A program made the position numbers and the translations under genes. The notes under the pieces are model-generated. The model was not told the DNA's origin. It did no database searches and saw only the letters and a program-made list of their open reading frames with translations. This document shows, one piece after another, positions 10,951 through 24,000 of a stretch of 64,000 nucleotides of DNA. Every line of letters begins with the position of its first letter. Position 1 is the first letter of the stretch. This stretch comes from Membranipora membranacea (Eukaryota; Bryozoa; Gymnolaemata; Cheilostomatida; Membraniporidae), in contig OU612069.1 in the NCBI GenBank assembly GCA_914767715.1, positions 15,497,387 through 15,561,386 of the forward strand, written 5' to 3'.

Positions 10951-13283
10951 TAAAGTATGTCGCGATAACATTACGCGTGAGCAACTTTCATGAATTACAT
11001 AATAGTCTGTCACCACATGAAAATTGTATTCTCAATCAAAATTAGGTACATCGGCTTCCTATATTATTTGCAAGTCGAGTCATAGATGAGGTGGCACAGG
11101 ATGAAAAATTTGTTGCAGAACACATTTGGATAACTTCCATTGTTATGCAGTTGTAACCTTGAGTCATGTTTTCTCTTAGTCTTTAGGAGTCAAATTGTAT
11201 CCAAAGCTTTCATCACATTGATTCTTAAATATGCGAAAGATGGTTATCAGATTGTTTTATATCAAAAACTCAAGATACATATTATTTTTATGAAATTCTT
11301 AGGTGCCAATGACCGCACATCATGAACAGTAGATATTAGTGTTCAAATTTTTTAAGGCTTTTCTTTCAAGTGAGGTCATAGAATCAAAGTGCTAAGTTTA
11401 GAATTCTTATTAGCCAACCTTTGAAAGAGCGCCAAAAACGTGAAATTTTTTCACGTTGACTTGAATAGACCACACTTAAAAGTATAAAAAGCAATCAAAT
11501 CAATAAACTGCAGCAGACAAACAGAATAGCAAAGGTAAAACAGCTACGGAGAAGCCATTGATGATGTAAAACCATAAGATCAAAGTGATAACAGATCTAA
11601 AAAGTACCCTAATAAGTGGCAACTAGCGCAGTACCTTAAATATCCTTTTAGAAGACATGAATGATTAAATAAAGTGTGTTGAAAGCAAGTTCAAAAAAAT
11701 AAAGACAGTGACATATAAGGACCGACCACCAACTGTTCTCAGACTTCACTGAAAATCACTTTAGGGTGTACGATGTGTTGATCCGTGCTTTACGCTTGTG
11801 GGTTGTGTGGGGAAGTTGCCAGATATGTGTTATGGAATGGGCATGGGTAGATGTACAAACTTGTGGGCAAAATAAAGACTGCGAATTTAGCTCTGGTTCA
11901 GATGGGCATCAATGTAGATTTCTCTTTGCTCCAGGGGCAGAAGATAATTTATCAACTCAAATGAGTTAGTTTGCATATGCATTCTGTTTGGTTTGAATCT
12001 GTGACTATTTTCTTTATCCATGATGTTTTAGTGGAGTGGACTCTTGAATTTTAAAAGTCAATACGGCTGGAAATTTCTGAATCTAGTAGCAAATAGTTAG
12101 AGGGCGCGAAAAACATGATGCCCTCTCATGAAGCCTTGACATGTTTGAATAGCTAAACAAGAGCACTCTTGAAAATTACTTTTTAAAGTTCACTCAATTA
12201 TATCAAGTACACATTGTTCCAGTTGAATCCATAACTCATGTTTAATCAATCTGCGGGTCGGTTGTTTTCTGTCTTGAGGCTGCCGCTTTGGTCTTTTTGA
12301 GTGCAATTTTTGCATTTCAGGTCAATGACATTCAATGTCACCTCAATCATGACGATAAGAATGGATAGATTGCAGCACCTGTATTCTGACACTAGTTATT
12401 ATGAATGTTCATAATTCATGTTCAAATTATTTTCTCCAATTAAACCTACTGAAGGACATTCCACTTCACACCATGTCCATAATTGAGGGGCTCTAAAATT
12501 CACTGATTATGTCAGCATTGAATGTGTATTCAAGAACATGATAGCCCCAAAAACGTGAAATCATTTCACATTGCTTGACAAATTCCCACTGCTAAAGACT
12601 CCGTAAGGACCACAGCAATATATAGCCTGGCAGCTGGTTCTGCAGTAATTATGCAATAATTTCACATTTAGAAAATTCCGGGCACTTCTGGGTCAAAATT
12701 ATGTATAGTGTTAGAAATTGTCCTCCCTTCTCATCTATGAGCTGTGAGGTATTTATGACCCCTAGTGCTGTGCAAACCTAATAAGCTACCACTTCAAAAC
12801 ACTTTTAATTACCATTCTTTTTCACATAAATCTAGTTCAATTGTCAGAAGACATTTTACAATAGTAGATATCTTCATTTGTTAATTTATACAGTTTTTCA
12901 AGTAGATAGAAGTGATGGTTTATTGGGTTGGTACAGCACTAGGGCTTATAAATACCTCCCAGCTCATAGATGAGAAGGGAGGACTATTTCTAACACTATA
13001 CATTCTCTAAGTGTGAAAATATTGCATTACTACTGCAGAACTAGCTGCCAGACTATGTATTGCTGTGGTCCTTCTGAAATTTTTAAAGGTAACAGGAGCA
13101 TTCTTAAAAGTATGATGAGCCTTGATATAAAACAACTATATGATAACACAATTAATATATGGAACCAATATGTAATGAAAGTAATGCTTTGGTTCATTTT
13201 GAGTGCAATCCTGTCTGGTCAATGACATTGATTATCATATCTAGAATAATATTCACCATTTTATAATATATACATTTTATATT
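10951..13283. repeat. Array unit 4 (deleted, right-edge variant)
   Basis: About 2333 bases. The segment matching 8671-8919 of unit 3 is replaced by about ten bases at 11281. Downstream it shows many substitutions and small indels relative to units 1-3. Homology stops at about 13283 within an AT-rich stretch. Confidence 0.92.
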
Positions 13284-14299
13284 TTTGCGATATTTTCTGT
13301 AATAATTCATGCTGGAAATTTATAAATCGATGCATGTAAAAGTATTGATGGTTTTTGAGCCCGTAACTGTGAAATCAGTTAACGCTGCTGTGCTATGCTC
13401 ATAGCACTCGATAAAACATGACTAACTAAGACTTGTAACACAAGATTATTAGTGCTACAGAGATGGATGGTGTACATGGAAATTCATGAATATTGTAATA
13501 TGGCTCAGTATTAATGAACTAAGCTATCTTTATCGCTACTATGAAAGCTATTATCACAGCAGCCAATACTTTCATCAGACTGAAATAACGTTACATTGTG
13601 ACAAGTTATGTGACCTGCAGGGATCCATCAAAACAAGCAAACAAACGAAACCGAGAGGATCATTTTCTATCTGGCTGTATCACAGGAAGTTGTGTGTATC
13701 CATCCTTAAAACTTTACAATATAAAATTTGTGACATTGACTGATATAATGTAAAAGTAAGAATGTGATTGACCAAAATGCCCAAAAGCTATGAGTGAAAA
13801 ACCATGCAGAGAAACAAGTGTGTACTACGGTCTTACAAGGGGTTCATGTGAAAACATTTGAACCGTTGGTGTTGAATAAAACAAGCATTTCTTTTCACAG
13901 TAAACTAAAGATGTCACCTTTCATACCCCCTCTTTGTACCATTGTATTATTATTACCTTTCAATATCGCTCGACCTTTCTCATGCAAAAACTTCAAATAA
14001 ATTCATCTTCGACTTTCATCCATAACCCATCTCTGAATAATTGCCAATACACCCTGATAAAGAATAAACTCTGCATCACATAATTTTCTCAAGATAACAC
14101 CTTGGACAAGGCTGCAAGACTAGACAAGATGAAAGAATTTGATGTCATTGATGAAAGTCGTTCGATCTCATTCGGGTTCATTGACAACTTAATAAACTAA
14201 CACAGTCAATACATTTACTAAGAATATAAGGACTTGGGACCTATTGAAGGTGCTCTTAAATTTTGATTCAAATCACTGGTAAGAAATTTTGACTTTAGA
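13284..14299. other. Spacer between array and SLC16 gene
   Basis: No exon, RNA gene or mobile element could be recognised. Two short open frames (13486-13743, 13794-14000) show no family features. Confidence 0.5.
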
Positions 14300-14400
14300 T
14301 AATTTTTATGACCTCACTTGAAATAATACCCATTACATCCTTACAATACATTATTATCTACCAATCATTATGTGCGGCCATTGGCACCTAAGAACCAGTT
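14300..14400 (-). repeat. Inverted fragment of the array unit upstream of the SLC16 gene
   Basis: Read on the minus strand, this contains TTCTTAGGTGCCAATGGCCG, then GTAGAT, then TTCAAGTGAGGTCATA. The same three words occur in the same order in every array unit (for example at about 3708-3790). It is a diverged, inverted, ~100-base piece of the unit ending about 65 bases before the TATA box of the downstream gene. Confidence 0.75.
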
Positions 14401-14465
14401 GTTAAAAATAGCACAGTATCCCTCTCGCTAGGTTTTTTTAAAAGTAAAAATACTTCTACGAGACA

Positions 14466-14473
14466 TATAAATA
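14466..14473 (+). promoter_or_regulatory. TATA box of the SLC16 gene
   Basis: TATAAATA lies 65 bases before the start ATG at 14538. A transcription start about 30 bases downstream would give a short leader of roughly 40 bases. The position and strong consensus make it a good core-promoter candidate. Confidence 0.65.
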
Positions 14474-14537
14474 GCGGTTCCATTTTCATTTTTCAACACT
14501 CAACACATACCAACCCAAAAATTGGACAGGATTGACT

Positions 14538-16200
14538 ATGGGCTCAAGCTCAGGCATAGGAACTTTTGAGCATGATGGGGTTTACTCCTGGCTGGTTCTC
14601 ATTACCATTATTTTTTGTAACTTCAGCAGCAGTGGTTTTATTGGTGGAAACCTAGGCGTGAAGAGCGGTTATTACCCAGATATATTTGATGCAGAATCAG
14701 CAAGAACCAATGTCATCTCTTCGGTTGCATTAGGTGTATTTTTGCTAACAGGTAAGTCTTCTCACATGTCCGTTATCAAACCTACAACTCTGATGTTGAT
14801 GATGGTAAAATTATATAGCTGTTGGAAAAAATTTCCACGATAAAAAAAATAGCTGTCAAACTAGAGATTGCGAAGATAATTCAAAATTGCTATGAAAGTG
14901 TGGCTCATTGAGATGTAATAATTTACTCATCTTTCTTGCAGTCCCTATAGCCACTTTGGTAATGAAGGTAGTGGGATGCAGGGCGATAGCAGCTGCAGGT
15001 GCTCTTCTGACACTGGCAGGGATGATAGCGGCAGCATTTGTGTCACAGATATGGCACTTAGTTTTAGCTTACAGCATTATGACAGGTGAATAAACTAAGT
15101 TGCCTCTCTGTAACTAGTTTGCATTTGAATGTTGTTATACATTTTGTATAGTTTACCAACCAAAATTCACTGGCTCCCTTATATGAATTTTCATTCACAA
15201 CAATTGCATGCAATAAGGCCTTCATACATGACTGACTGTTTAAAATTTCTAAAAACTATGTTTTTCTATTGCAGCTATCGGAGCAAGTTTGACATATACA
15301 TCAAGTGTTGGAATTATCCCACATTACTTCAAAGAACGGAAAGCAGCTGCATATGCAGGTCTTGGACTTGGTGTGGGGATTGGGTTCACTGCGCACCCAT
15401 ACATCACATCTGCAGCTCTTGACACATTTGGATATAGGATGGGAATGATCACTCTACTCCCTATTCTAATTCCAGCAGTTGCTGCCCCATTTGTCTTCAA
15501 GCCACAATTGCCAAAAGAGCAACACATTTCAACACTAGAAACATTGTCATCCTACGTCAAAGCTTTCAGACACTTTGCGACTCCTTTCTTTTTGTCAAAT
15601 GCTTTATTCATTATTGGTGGAAGAGCAGCAATGAGTATTAACTTCTATGGATACATTGACGAACATTTTGATCCTAGCGTTGCTGTTTTTGCCTACACCA
15701 TACACGGTGTGAGTTTTCTAGTGTGTTTGGTATTTTTTATGCTATATAGTTTGAAGTTTCACATGAACTACTTTATAGCTTATACAGTTGTCAACTTTTC
15801 CTACGGGATAGTCGTGCTTTTTGTCCCGTTGATCCGCTCGCCAGTAGCTATATTCATTTACTCAGGACTTCTTGGTGTCGGCTTTGGGATATCTTTTGGC
15901 TTCCAAGGAAATGTTGTCTCTCACCTATTTCCAGCTAAGGATGTCACGTTTGTCTATGGACTAACAGAAGCAGTTGGTGGTGTGGGAGCATTTGTTTTAC
16001 CTCTAGGCATTGGATACATTCAGGCAAGCTTTGGGCATGACAGTGTATTTTACTGCATAGGTGCGTGCTGTGCATTAGCTGGAATTTTATTATGCATATC
16101 TGCTCTGATCAGGCCATCGCTATGGCAACCTTATAAAACAAATGGAAATATAAGTATCAAGCAAGATGATACTAAATTTGAGGAGCACAAAGCTGGTTAA
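14538..16200 (+). CDS. SLC16-type monocarboxylate-transporter-like protein, copy B (3 exons, 427 aa)
   Basis: The exons are 14538-14751, 14942-15085 and 15275-16200; both introns are phase 1 with clean GT/AG ends. The product is a 12-helix major-facilitator protein. Residues 11-20 (EHDGVYSWLV) occupy the place of the SLC16 TM1 signature (DGGWGWVV type). Residues 137-142 (YFKERK), followed by a Gly/Ala-rich helix, match the TM5 signature. GLTEAVGGVG in the C-terminal half is also SLC16-like. The family moves monocarboxylates, aromatic amino acids or thyroid hormones across the plasma membrane; the substrate here cannot be told. The start ATG fits the TATA box and a short leader. The C-terminal tail is short and charged. 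The copy at 1711-2650 is its broken tandem paralog. Confidence 0.92.
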
Positions 16201-16424
16201 ACTTAATTACGAGTAACTGTTGTATACTTTGTACGCTTTAAGAAGATAGTGCAAGACTTTTGCAATCAAAGTCTTTGTTTTCATGGATTGAAAATTTGAC
16301 TGGTATATCTGAATATTACATACATATTTTGCTGTATATTATGTTAAATTATGGAAGAGTATTGGAACTACTGACTTGCTTTTATTCTCGAGCATTATAT
16401 ATTTGTCAATGCTATTTCATCAAA

Positions 16425-16430
16425 AATAAA
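16425..16430 (+). terminator. Polyadenylation signal candidate of SLC16 copy B
   Basis: AATAAA lies about 225 bases after the stop codon, similar to the spacing seen for copy A. Confidence 0.55.
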
Positions 16431-17054
16431 CATTCAAACACCAAACCTGGTAGCTTTTGAAATGATTTGCCCGCTTTTGGTTTGAGGTACAACTTAATAC
16501 ACATGAAAACAATTGATGTAGTAAACCAGCTGTGTACTCATATTATTGAAAATCCAAAATAAAAAATAGATTTCGGAAAGTGAGGATTCAGAAAAAGTAC
16601 AAAGATTGTGTTTTCCATCGCTGAAGATTAACCTGGACTTTTGACTAATATTGTGCGGTCACAGTCTTTTATGAGAGTTGTAACATATTAAATACTTGTG
16701 ATGACGACTATTGGATTGAACTAAGTTTTTGTGGCAAAGAATTCAAGCATTGTGTATAACAAAGCTATTTAGTATTCTAAATATTCCAATCCTGTAAATA
16801 CGGAACTTTTTGTGATTCAGACCGCTGAGTGTGGTCCAAGCCCAGCCAATTGCTTTCACACCCTGTTGATACGAAGATGGAGCTGCAATTCGAAATTATC
16901 TTCTCTTATCAAGGATGAAAATAACTCCCCACTTTTATTGTCACTCCACATTCATCTTTGCAAATGTTTTTCATGCAGTGACAAAAAAATAACTTATTAT
17001 TTGTCTTTTCTAATCAAGGAAGAATGTAACTCCTTGTTCAGACATATCTTCTAT
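16431..17054. other. Intergenic, nothing recognised
   Basis: AT-rich sequence after the SLC16 gene with short open frames only. From about 16810 it may begin the decayed tandem repeat that follows. Confidence 0.45.
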
Positions 17055-17605
17055 GAATTTAGAATGTTGCTGTAAACTCAAATCGTATGACTCTCTGGTG
17101 GTTCAAACAACCGTCAGCTTTGGACATCAGATGGCTGAGGCCAAATTGCATGTATACCTGAGCATCCACTGTAAACATAGGCATGTTATTGAGATAAAAT
17201 GAAGAAGGAGTAACCCAGCCTTGAATTTTGCATATGGCGTTGTTGTTGTGTACACAAATCAACCGAATTCAGGCAGTTCCACTATCTTGCGTCCATTCAC
17301 CAATATCTCATTGCAAAAAGAGGCTGAAAACATCGGGCGTAAAACTCATTCCTAGCAATACTAATAGACACCGGCGGTTCTTCACTCTCCTGTGGTTTAA
17401 AACAACCCTCAGATTTCTACAAAATATGGTTTACACAAAATGACATTCATACCTGCGCATCCTCTGTTAACTAAGGGGACCTTATAAAACAAATTACCCT
17501 AATCAGGGAGGGAGCAACAAATCCTCGCATATCATAGAGTTTTGCTGTGAACTTAAAGTTCATGATTTTCTGGTGGATAAAAACACCCAGAAGATTAGGA
17601 CAATG
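17055..17605. repeat. Decayed tandem repeat
   Basis: A block of the form TGGTGGTTCAAACAACC... followed by ATACCTGAGCATCC-CTGTAAACATA recurs in degraded form. Partial copies are at about 17093-17185, 17387-17470 and 17567-17605, and AGTTTTGCTGTGAACTTAAA matches TGTTGCTGTAAACTCAAA earlier. The spacing is uneven, so this is an old tandem repeat rather than a recent satellite. Confidence 0.5.
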
Positions 17606-17772
17606 TAAGTCAGAGACTATGAGTTCTAAGCAACATGCCATGCGCTTGGAGGACATGCAGCTCTCTCTCTGATAAGGCTAACATCTATGATAGGTCCCTA
17701 GTTTGGCTTGGGCCAAGTTTGGCTCCTCGGGCCAAGTTTGGCTCCTCTCGCCAAGTTGTCGCAGATCCCACT

Positions 17773-18459
17773 GTAGAGGATTTTGAGGAGGTTCCCCTAA
17801 GGCGGCGATACCTGCCACTGCAACCACACACATTGCCTATTTATGTACACCGACTCTCTAAAATGAGTACGCCGACTCCATCTAAGCGGAAATGTATCGA
17901 ATATGCCGACTCTATCTGCCTGTGAATATACCGAGTACGCCACTCTTTATGCGGGGAAAGGTAACAAGTACGCCGACTCTATCTGGGCTTGGAATATAAT
18001 TGACCTGACTTTGGGGCTGGCTTTGGGGGGGGGGGGGGAGATATGGACAAAGATGGTAGCCTTATTTATCTGGCAAGACAAATGGCAGGAGAGGGATATA
18101 GACATGGTAGTAACCCAATTTATCTTGCAAGTCAAATTGGGGGGAAGGGATTCTGACAGATATTACCTTATTTGTCCGGCGAGACAAATGGAAGGGGTAT
18201 AGATAAATTAAATAATTTGGGTGGAAGGGAATGGCTCTGAGTTACAACTATCTTTGCAGGATAGTTGGGAGAATAACTGGACTGGGAATCTTTGTCCGGC
18301 GAGACAAATGGAAGGGCAGGGGTATAAATAAAATAAATAACCAAATGGGGGGGAAGGGAATGGCTCTGAGTTACAACTATCCTCGCGAGATAGCTGGGAG
18401 GAGCTGGGCTGGGAATCAGGTCAATGGTTGCAGAGGTGCAATGGGGGTTTTCACTTAGC
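17773..18459. repeat. Satellite-bearing dispersed repeat, copy 1
   Basis: It begins GTAGAGGATTTT and ends CACTTAGC, like a second copy at 55380-55995. Inside are short sub-repeats built on GTACGCCGACTCTATCT and GGAATATACCGAGTA, then a G-run at about 18028, then longer sub-repeats built on GGACAAAGATGGTAGCC and TATTTATCTGGCAAGACAA. Two copies with matching ends and the same internal order define a dispersed family. No coding capacity or family name was recognised. Confidence 0.85.
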
Positions 18460-21035
18460 CTCTACCTACTACCTAATGGAGGCTACAGTCTAACAACAGC
18501 GTACAAACAAGGCAACGTTTTGTCAAGGCAGGGAGGTCTGCCAGCAGGCGGAACTCCAGAAACTTATGTCAATGAGTTGAGTTCAGTAAGGCACTTTATT
18601 GATTACTGTACCAAGCACTTGTTGATTAGTTACATGGTATGGTCTTTGCACCGCCCAACAAATCCCCGGGTGGATAACTTGGGTGCTTTGCATCCTGGAA
18701 GCAAAGCGATGCAGTGCAGTATTGCTGTGAATCGAAATCTCCAACCTTTTGAATTTAGATAACTTGGATACTATCAAGGCAGCATCATAGCGTGATTGCT
18801 TACTCTGGTTATTCAGACAAAAGCAAGCCTGATTATGTTCACTACCAATTTTCACTGTGACGAGCAAGGAATTGCTTGTAAGAGTTATCTCCCCAAAATG
18901 CTTAAGCATTTGTAAATACTATATCCTGTCCAACTACATGACATGCTCTCTATGTTACCTCAAATTTTGAAGTTGATGCTGGAAGATGCATGTTAATGTT
19001 ATCAGATACAGGATATTTAGTATTGTAATGATCCTGTCAATCAAAACATACACAAATAATTTACTCTCCTATACAAACCAGATGGAGGTTATATGAAATC
19101 AGAACAATCCAACAAAATACAAAGCTATTGAGAGGCAATTGAATCACATGTGTCAGTCGTTCAATACTGTCAAATTTATGCGATCGCAATGGAAAGGTAA
19201 GTTGCATAGGTTCGTGCTGACATTGAAGAAGAGACAGCAGTTGAAATGGCAGAATAATGATTTTCGGTAAGACAAGATAGGGCCCATAAGAATCCTAATG
19301 CAAGGGTTTGATGCATTTCGGGGACTTGTCCTATCAAAAAGTAATGCAGTCTTTCCAATCACACATTCTTTATCATTCAAAATCACCTACAAATTCCAAA
19401 GACCAATTAACAGTTGTGTACCAATTGGCATCACTATCTCCTACCCCTGCTCACCCTCGGATTTCAGATTTCGATGTTGTATGAAGAAAATGCTAGCACT
19501 AGCAGCACATTTCTCCCGCTTTCTAATATTGCACACAGAAGCAATTGATTTTGATTCATAATTATACTGACAGGTATCAAATTACACCAAATAATTGAAA
19601 CCTGGTTGATATAAGTATCAAATTATTTTTTCTAATCTTTTAAATTAATTGAAATGTTTTGAGACAGGTCTTTGTGAATTGTCTTGCCTTGTTTAAGAAG
19701 AGGATAACCCCCCATGTTCACAATGTGCAGATTCTCCCTGGTCACAGCAGGGAGCCTGTGCCACCCTCCCCGGTCACAAAATGTTTAATTAGGATATTAA
19801 TTTACATGCTTACTTTAACATTATTCAAATGAAATTTATTTTCTGCTCAAGTATTGAATGATAACAGTTGCAGGGGGGGGGGGGATGATAACTGAAAGAT
19901 ACCTTAATATTAGATTTTCATATCAAATTAGAGAAACTCATCAGTTGATCACCTCCCTAAGTGCATATTGTTTCGCATCTTTTTTCATCGATCCATGTTT
20001 GCAATGAGCTTAAAAATAATCATGTCTATGATGTTAACAGACGCCCAGCTGATTCCATTCATTTGTTCCTTAGCCATGTTTTTAGGCCGGAAGCCAGTTA
20101 CAACAAACAACGCTGTGGACTGCAACGATGTGTTTCAAAGCACATATTATTATCAAGAAGTACGGTACATGAACGCGCTGGACTAACTACTAAACGGAAT
20201 TGAACTAATGCATTTGTGATCAGTATATTTTTATTTGCTTTGCATAACTAAAATTGTTATTTTAGAAAAAAGGATAAAATAGAACGAAAAATGCACAAAA
20301 TAAAAAGAGGTGATACACCAGAAAAATCAGACTTATAAATAAAATCTGCTTAGTCTTGACAAAAAAAATGCAGTGCTGCGTGACATCATTATGAAAATTT
20401 ATACACCTCAAAGACATCAAAGATATTTCTTGCTTTTTCTATTTGGCGTGCCATTTGAGATCTGAGTGCCATTAATTTTGAGTCCGTAACTGCTTACAGC
20501 AGGAAACGAACTGGATCGGTTTGATCACCTCACATTTTTTACTAAGAGTCAAATATTGGCCTATATCGAGTCTCTCAGTGGGTGGGTACTAACTTTGGTT
20601 CTCCAATTCACAGAATTGAGCGGCTAAGAAACAGATTCGCAGCACCGAATCACAATTAAGTTGAAAATACACATTCCTAATGTGATGTTGATTTGCAGAT
20701 CAAAGCTGTGATAAATGGACAATATCAACTCAATTCTAATATTATTCATCTCGTATCCAAGAAAATAAAGACATTTACTGGGCATAGGTTTGAGATGAGT
20801 AGTCTTGTAAAAGTGAGACTAGAACTTTGACTAGCCAGCATCTGACTATCCATATCGGATTTACTAACAAGCATCCTGGGCAAAATCACCTGATTGCTCA
20901 AATTTAAAACAAATTTAGCTGTTTCTTATCAAAATAATAGTCTGAGTTTCTTTAAATCCCAGTCTGAGTTTGTGAAAGTTCCAGTCTGAGTTTCTCAAGC
21001 TTGTCGGCTGTGTTTCTGTGAATTGTAATCTTTAC
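18460..21035. other. Gene-poor interval before LIPT2
   Basis: No exon could be supported on either strand. A G-run lies at about 19874-19884. The remaining open frames are short and lack family features. The LIPT2 3' UTR must start at its left from 21035; no close AATAAA on the minus strand was clear. Confidence 0.45.
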
Positions 21036-24000
21036 TTAGAAGATCCTGGCATTTATTGGATTCTTAGAATCCTGACAGAAAATAGCTGCAGGTACGTAGT
21101 CTGAGACCGAGGACAGATGAGAGTCAAAATTAGCGGAGAAATTCTTCAGAAACTGCCACTCTGCCTCGCTAACATGCATGTCTGTACCTGAAAATATATG
21201 AGAAGACAACTTAAATGATGTGATAAAACCCCAAAAACAAGGGTTCTCCATGCAACATAACTCGTCGTACTCTCTTGATAAATTATGCGTCGAGCATGAT
21301 AGTACTCAAACTACCCTCGAGCAGGAGGTAGATTTGACCATACACCGGAGGGCCGTCGGGCGGGGGGACAAGTCTGGGGGCTCAGACTACCATACACCCA
21401 GTATTTAATCAAAAATTTCACTGTCAACCAAATATCAATGTTTATGATGTGCACACAAGAATGAGTTGTAGTGAATGCTAGGTTAGCCATCAACCAGGTA
21501 GCAGGTTGTGGTTGACTTTAAATACCGTTATCATTAAATTATCACATTGCTGAACAAATGCAATGCAGAGGAGCCATCTATGATAACCCCTCTACTAATC
21601 TGAGTAATTGTATCTGAACCCTAGTGTACTGTGTACAGGGTCTACCCCTGTGGACATCAGATACCTAAACATCCGCTGCTGCTGTTGTTGATTTTGATAT
21701 TTTTGAGGGGTGAGGATGGTTAGTGGACACAATTCAGGTGAGTTTGTTGGAGTGAAGATGTTCACAAGTAATTTCGGATAAAGTGAGGCCATCAGCATAG
21801 CTTTAATCAACATTATCAATCCTGTATATGTGATTTTGTTTGTAAAGATAAGTAATGGGATATGGTTCCATAAAACATCGAGTTAAGTTGTGATATAAGT
21901 TAAGTGATATAATATGTCTAGACAGTATATTGCTGACTAAGTTTCATAACTTTCTCTGATTTGGCAGAACACCATATAAACCGAAAGTCTGGCCGGGTTC
22001 ACAGAGGGGTTCAAGTGCAATAATCGCTCCATATTTGATTCCAACAATCCGCCGAGAACTGGATTTAGGGGTGGGGGAAACCTCAGCTCAACTAATAAAA
22101 GTGCACATTGTAATGTGTTGTCAATAAAACATCCTTTAATCCAAAAAATCTCTTGTGCACATTTATCATTGTTGTACACATTTATTGTGGTCATAACCAA
22201 AGCCGTGATGATTAACATTTTAAACTTGGCAGTGAAAGCCAAAGCTGATGAAATCTTACATCAGTCACAGGTAAATGTGTCTGAGAAATCGAAAAAATAT
22301 GCACTGGGAGCTGGGACACAGCTTATGTGTATTTTGGTATGATTTAAAATTTACGAGAACCCTAAACGTTTGGATTAGCGACTTTTGGGGTGACTCTATG
22401 TTTGCCAGCATTTATTTTTTCGCTAGCAAACATAGAGTTTCTGTAAGATAGTGAGGTAAAATAATCAACTGATGCAGGCTTGTTATAACAGGTTAACATT
22501 TCATTTGCTCCTCTATGGTAGATATGATATGATATGATAATTTGGAGCAGTAATAATTGGCTGAACTTTAGGGGGCAACTCTGAATGCAGGCAAAGTGGA
22601 CAGACCAAACATAGACTTAATATACTGATACATATAGTACTCATTTACTAATATAATACAAACGTGATAGTATATCAAGTCTATGGGACGGAACTTTGTC
22701 AAACAGTGCCTGTACACACAACCACGTAGGCCTACTCCCCTCCACTTAAAAAAACAGTATAATGAAGTAGCCTGTTACTACCAGCAATCCCGTCACAGCT
22801 TGGTCACTTGAACTCCTTTTTTCCAGGACAGCCCTCGGTGCTATGGATCACATCCCATGGCTTTTGCTAAACACTTGTACAAGGTATAAACTCACCTTTG
22901 AGGTTGTAATATCATTTTTAGGCTCTTAGTCTAACTAAGAGAGCAGTGACAAGCTCAAAAATAGACTGGGGCCTCATATCATGTAATGAGCAATTGAGGA
23001 AGGAAGACTTTTCTCATATACTCAGACACTGCAGCAGGTCTTGACTTACCTTTTTCTTTGGATAGAGAAGTCATTTCTACTCCCTCCAATCCACATGGAG
23101 TGATGTGATCAAACCAGCTGAGATCAGTCGTACAGTTCAGAGCTATTCCGTGTAAAGTTACGTATCTCTTAGCATTAACACCTACAATACATCAACAAAA
23201 ATAATGAGATATAGAGCCTGCAACATCACCAGTCATAACCTACTTGACCTATAAGTCACTATTCTCAGTTGTTGCTGAAAAATTAAGGCATATAGCAGTT
23301 ACATGACATTGATATGAATGAAACGACAATGTGTGTGTTCTATCGACCTGACAAATCATAGGCTTGCGTATATCCGACATCATGGACCATAGTCAGTGTG
23401 CCAGGATTGTGGTTTTTCTTCCAAGTTTACTTGTTTGGAGTTTACTTCAAGGAGAAACTTCCCATGTGAGAAAGAGAAGTGAAAAGCTTGGTGGTTATTG
23501 ATTGTTATTGATTTGCTGACAGTGTTGAGAAAAAACATTGTATGGAAGTGTGCCATCAACTTAGATTTAGATTGACACGGTATGTCTACATTAGGAATTG
23601 CTCCCCCTTTAATGATATGGGGTTCATAAGTTAGAGAGGAAGTAATTCCGACTGCAGGCAAACCGGATCTTACTAGATTGGGCATTCCCACAAGAGATGC
23701 ACACCCGGTCAAAACAAATTGATTGACACTGCCCAATGGCCACTGACCATCAAACTTGTCATTAAATTTACTTAGCAACACCTAAAAAGGGTTGTTGTGG
23801 CAACATGCCAAACATTTTCAAGCCTGAACTAAGGGATGGACAAAGGTAATGACCTACTAATAGTTGGACTTTGAACCCCAATTACCATTTCCGTAGTAAA
23901 CAACTGCCCTTGTTATCACGTAGCATGCTTTAGGCATACTTAATTTCTGGATACATCTCCCTTTGCAATGATGTATATCTATAACAAGACATTCCATATT

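Larger units (their letters stand above)
3118..13283. repeat. Four-unit tandem array of a ~2.61-kb sequence
   Basis: The same sequence recurs with a spacing of 2610-2613 bases. Units start at TAAAGTATGTCG at 3118, 5731, 8341 and 10951. Units 2 and 3 are almost identical over their whole length. Unit 1 differs from them by several percent in its first ~1 kb and then becomes nearly identical. Unit 4 is nearly identical for its first ~330 bases, then has a ~239-base net deletion and is diverged to its end. This pattern is what unequal crossing-over within an older two-copy duplication would leave. The array sits exactly between the two SLC16 copies. Each unit holds a foldback structure and a short exon-like ORF; no convincing gene was found. 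Confidence 0.97.

Noticed and set aside
23380-23781. 133-codon minus-strand open frame inside LIPT2
   Set aside because: It lies wholly within the intron between LIPT2 exons 3 and 4, shows no domain, signal or transposon motif, and has no supporting splice context.
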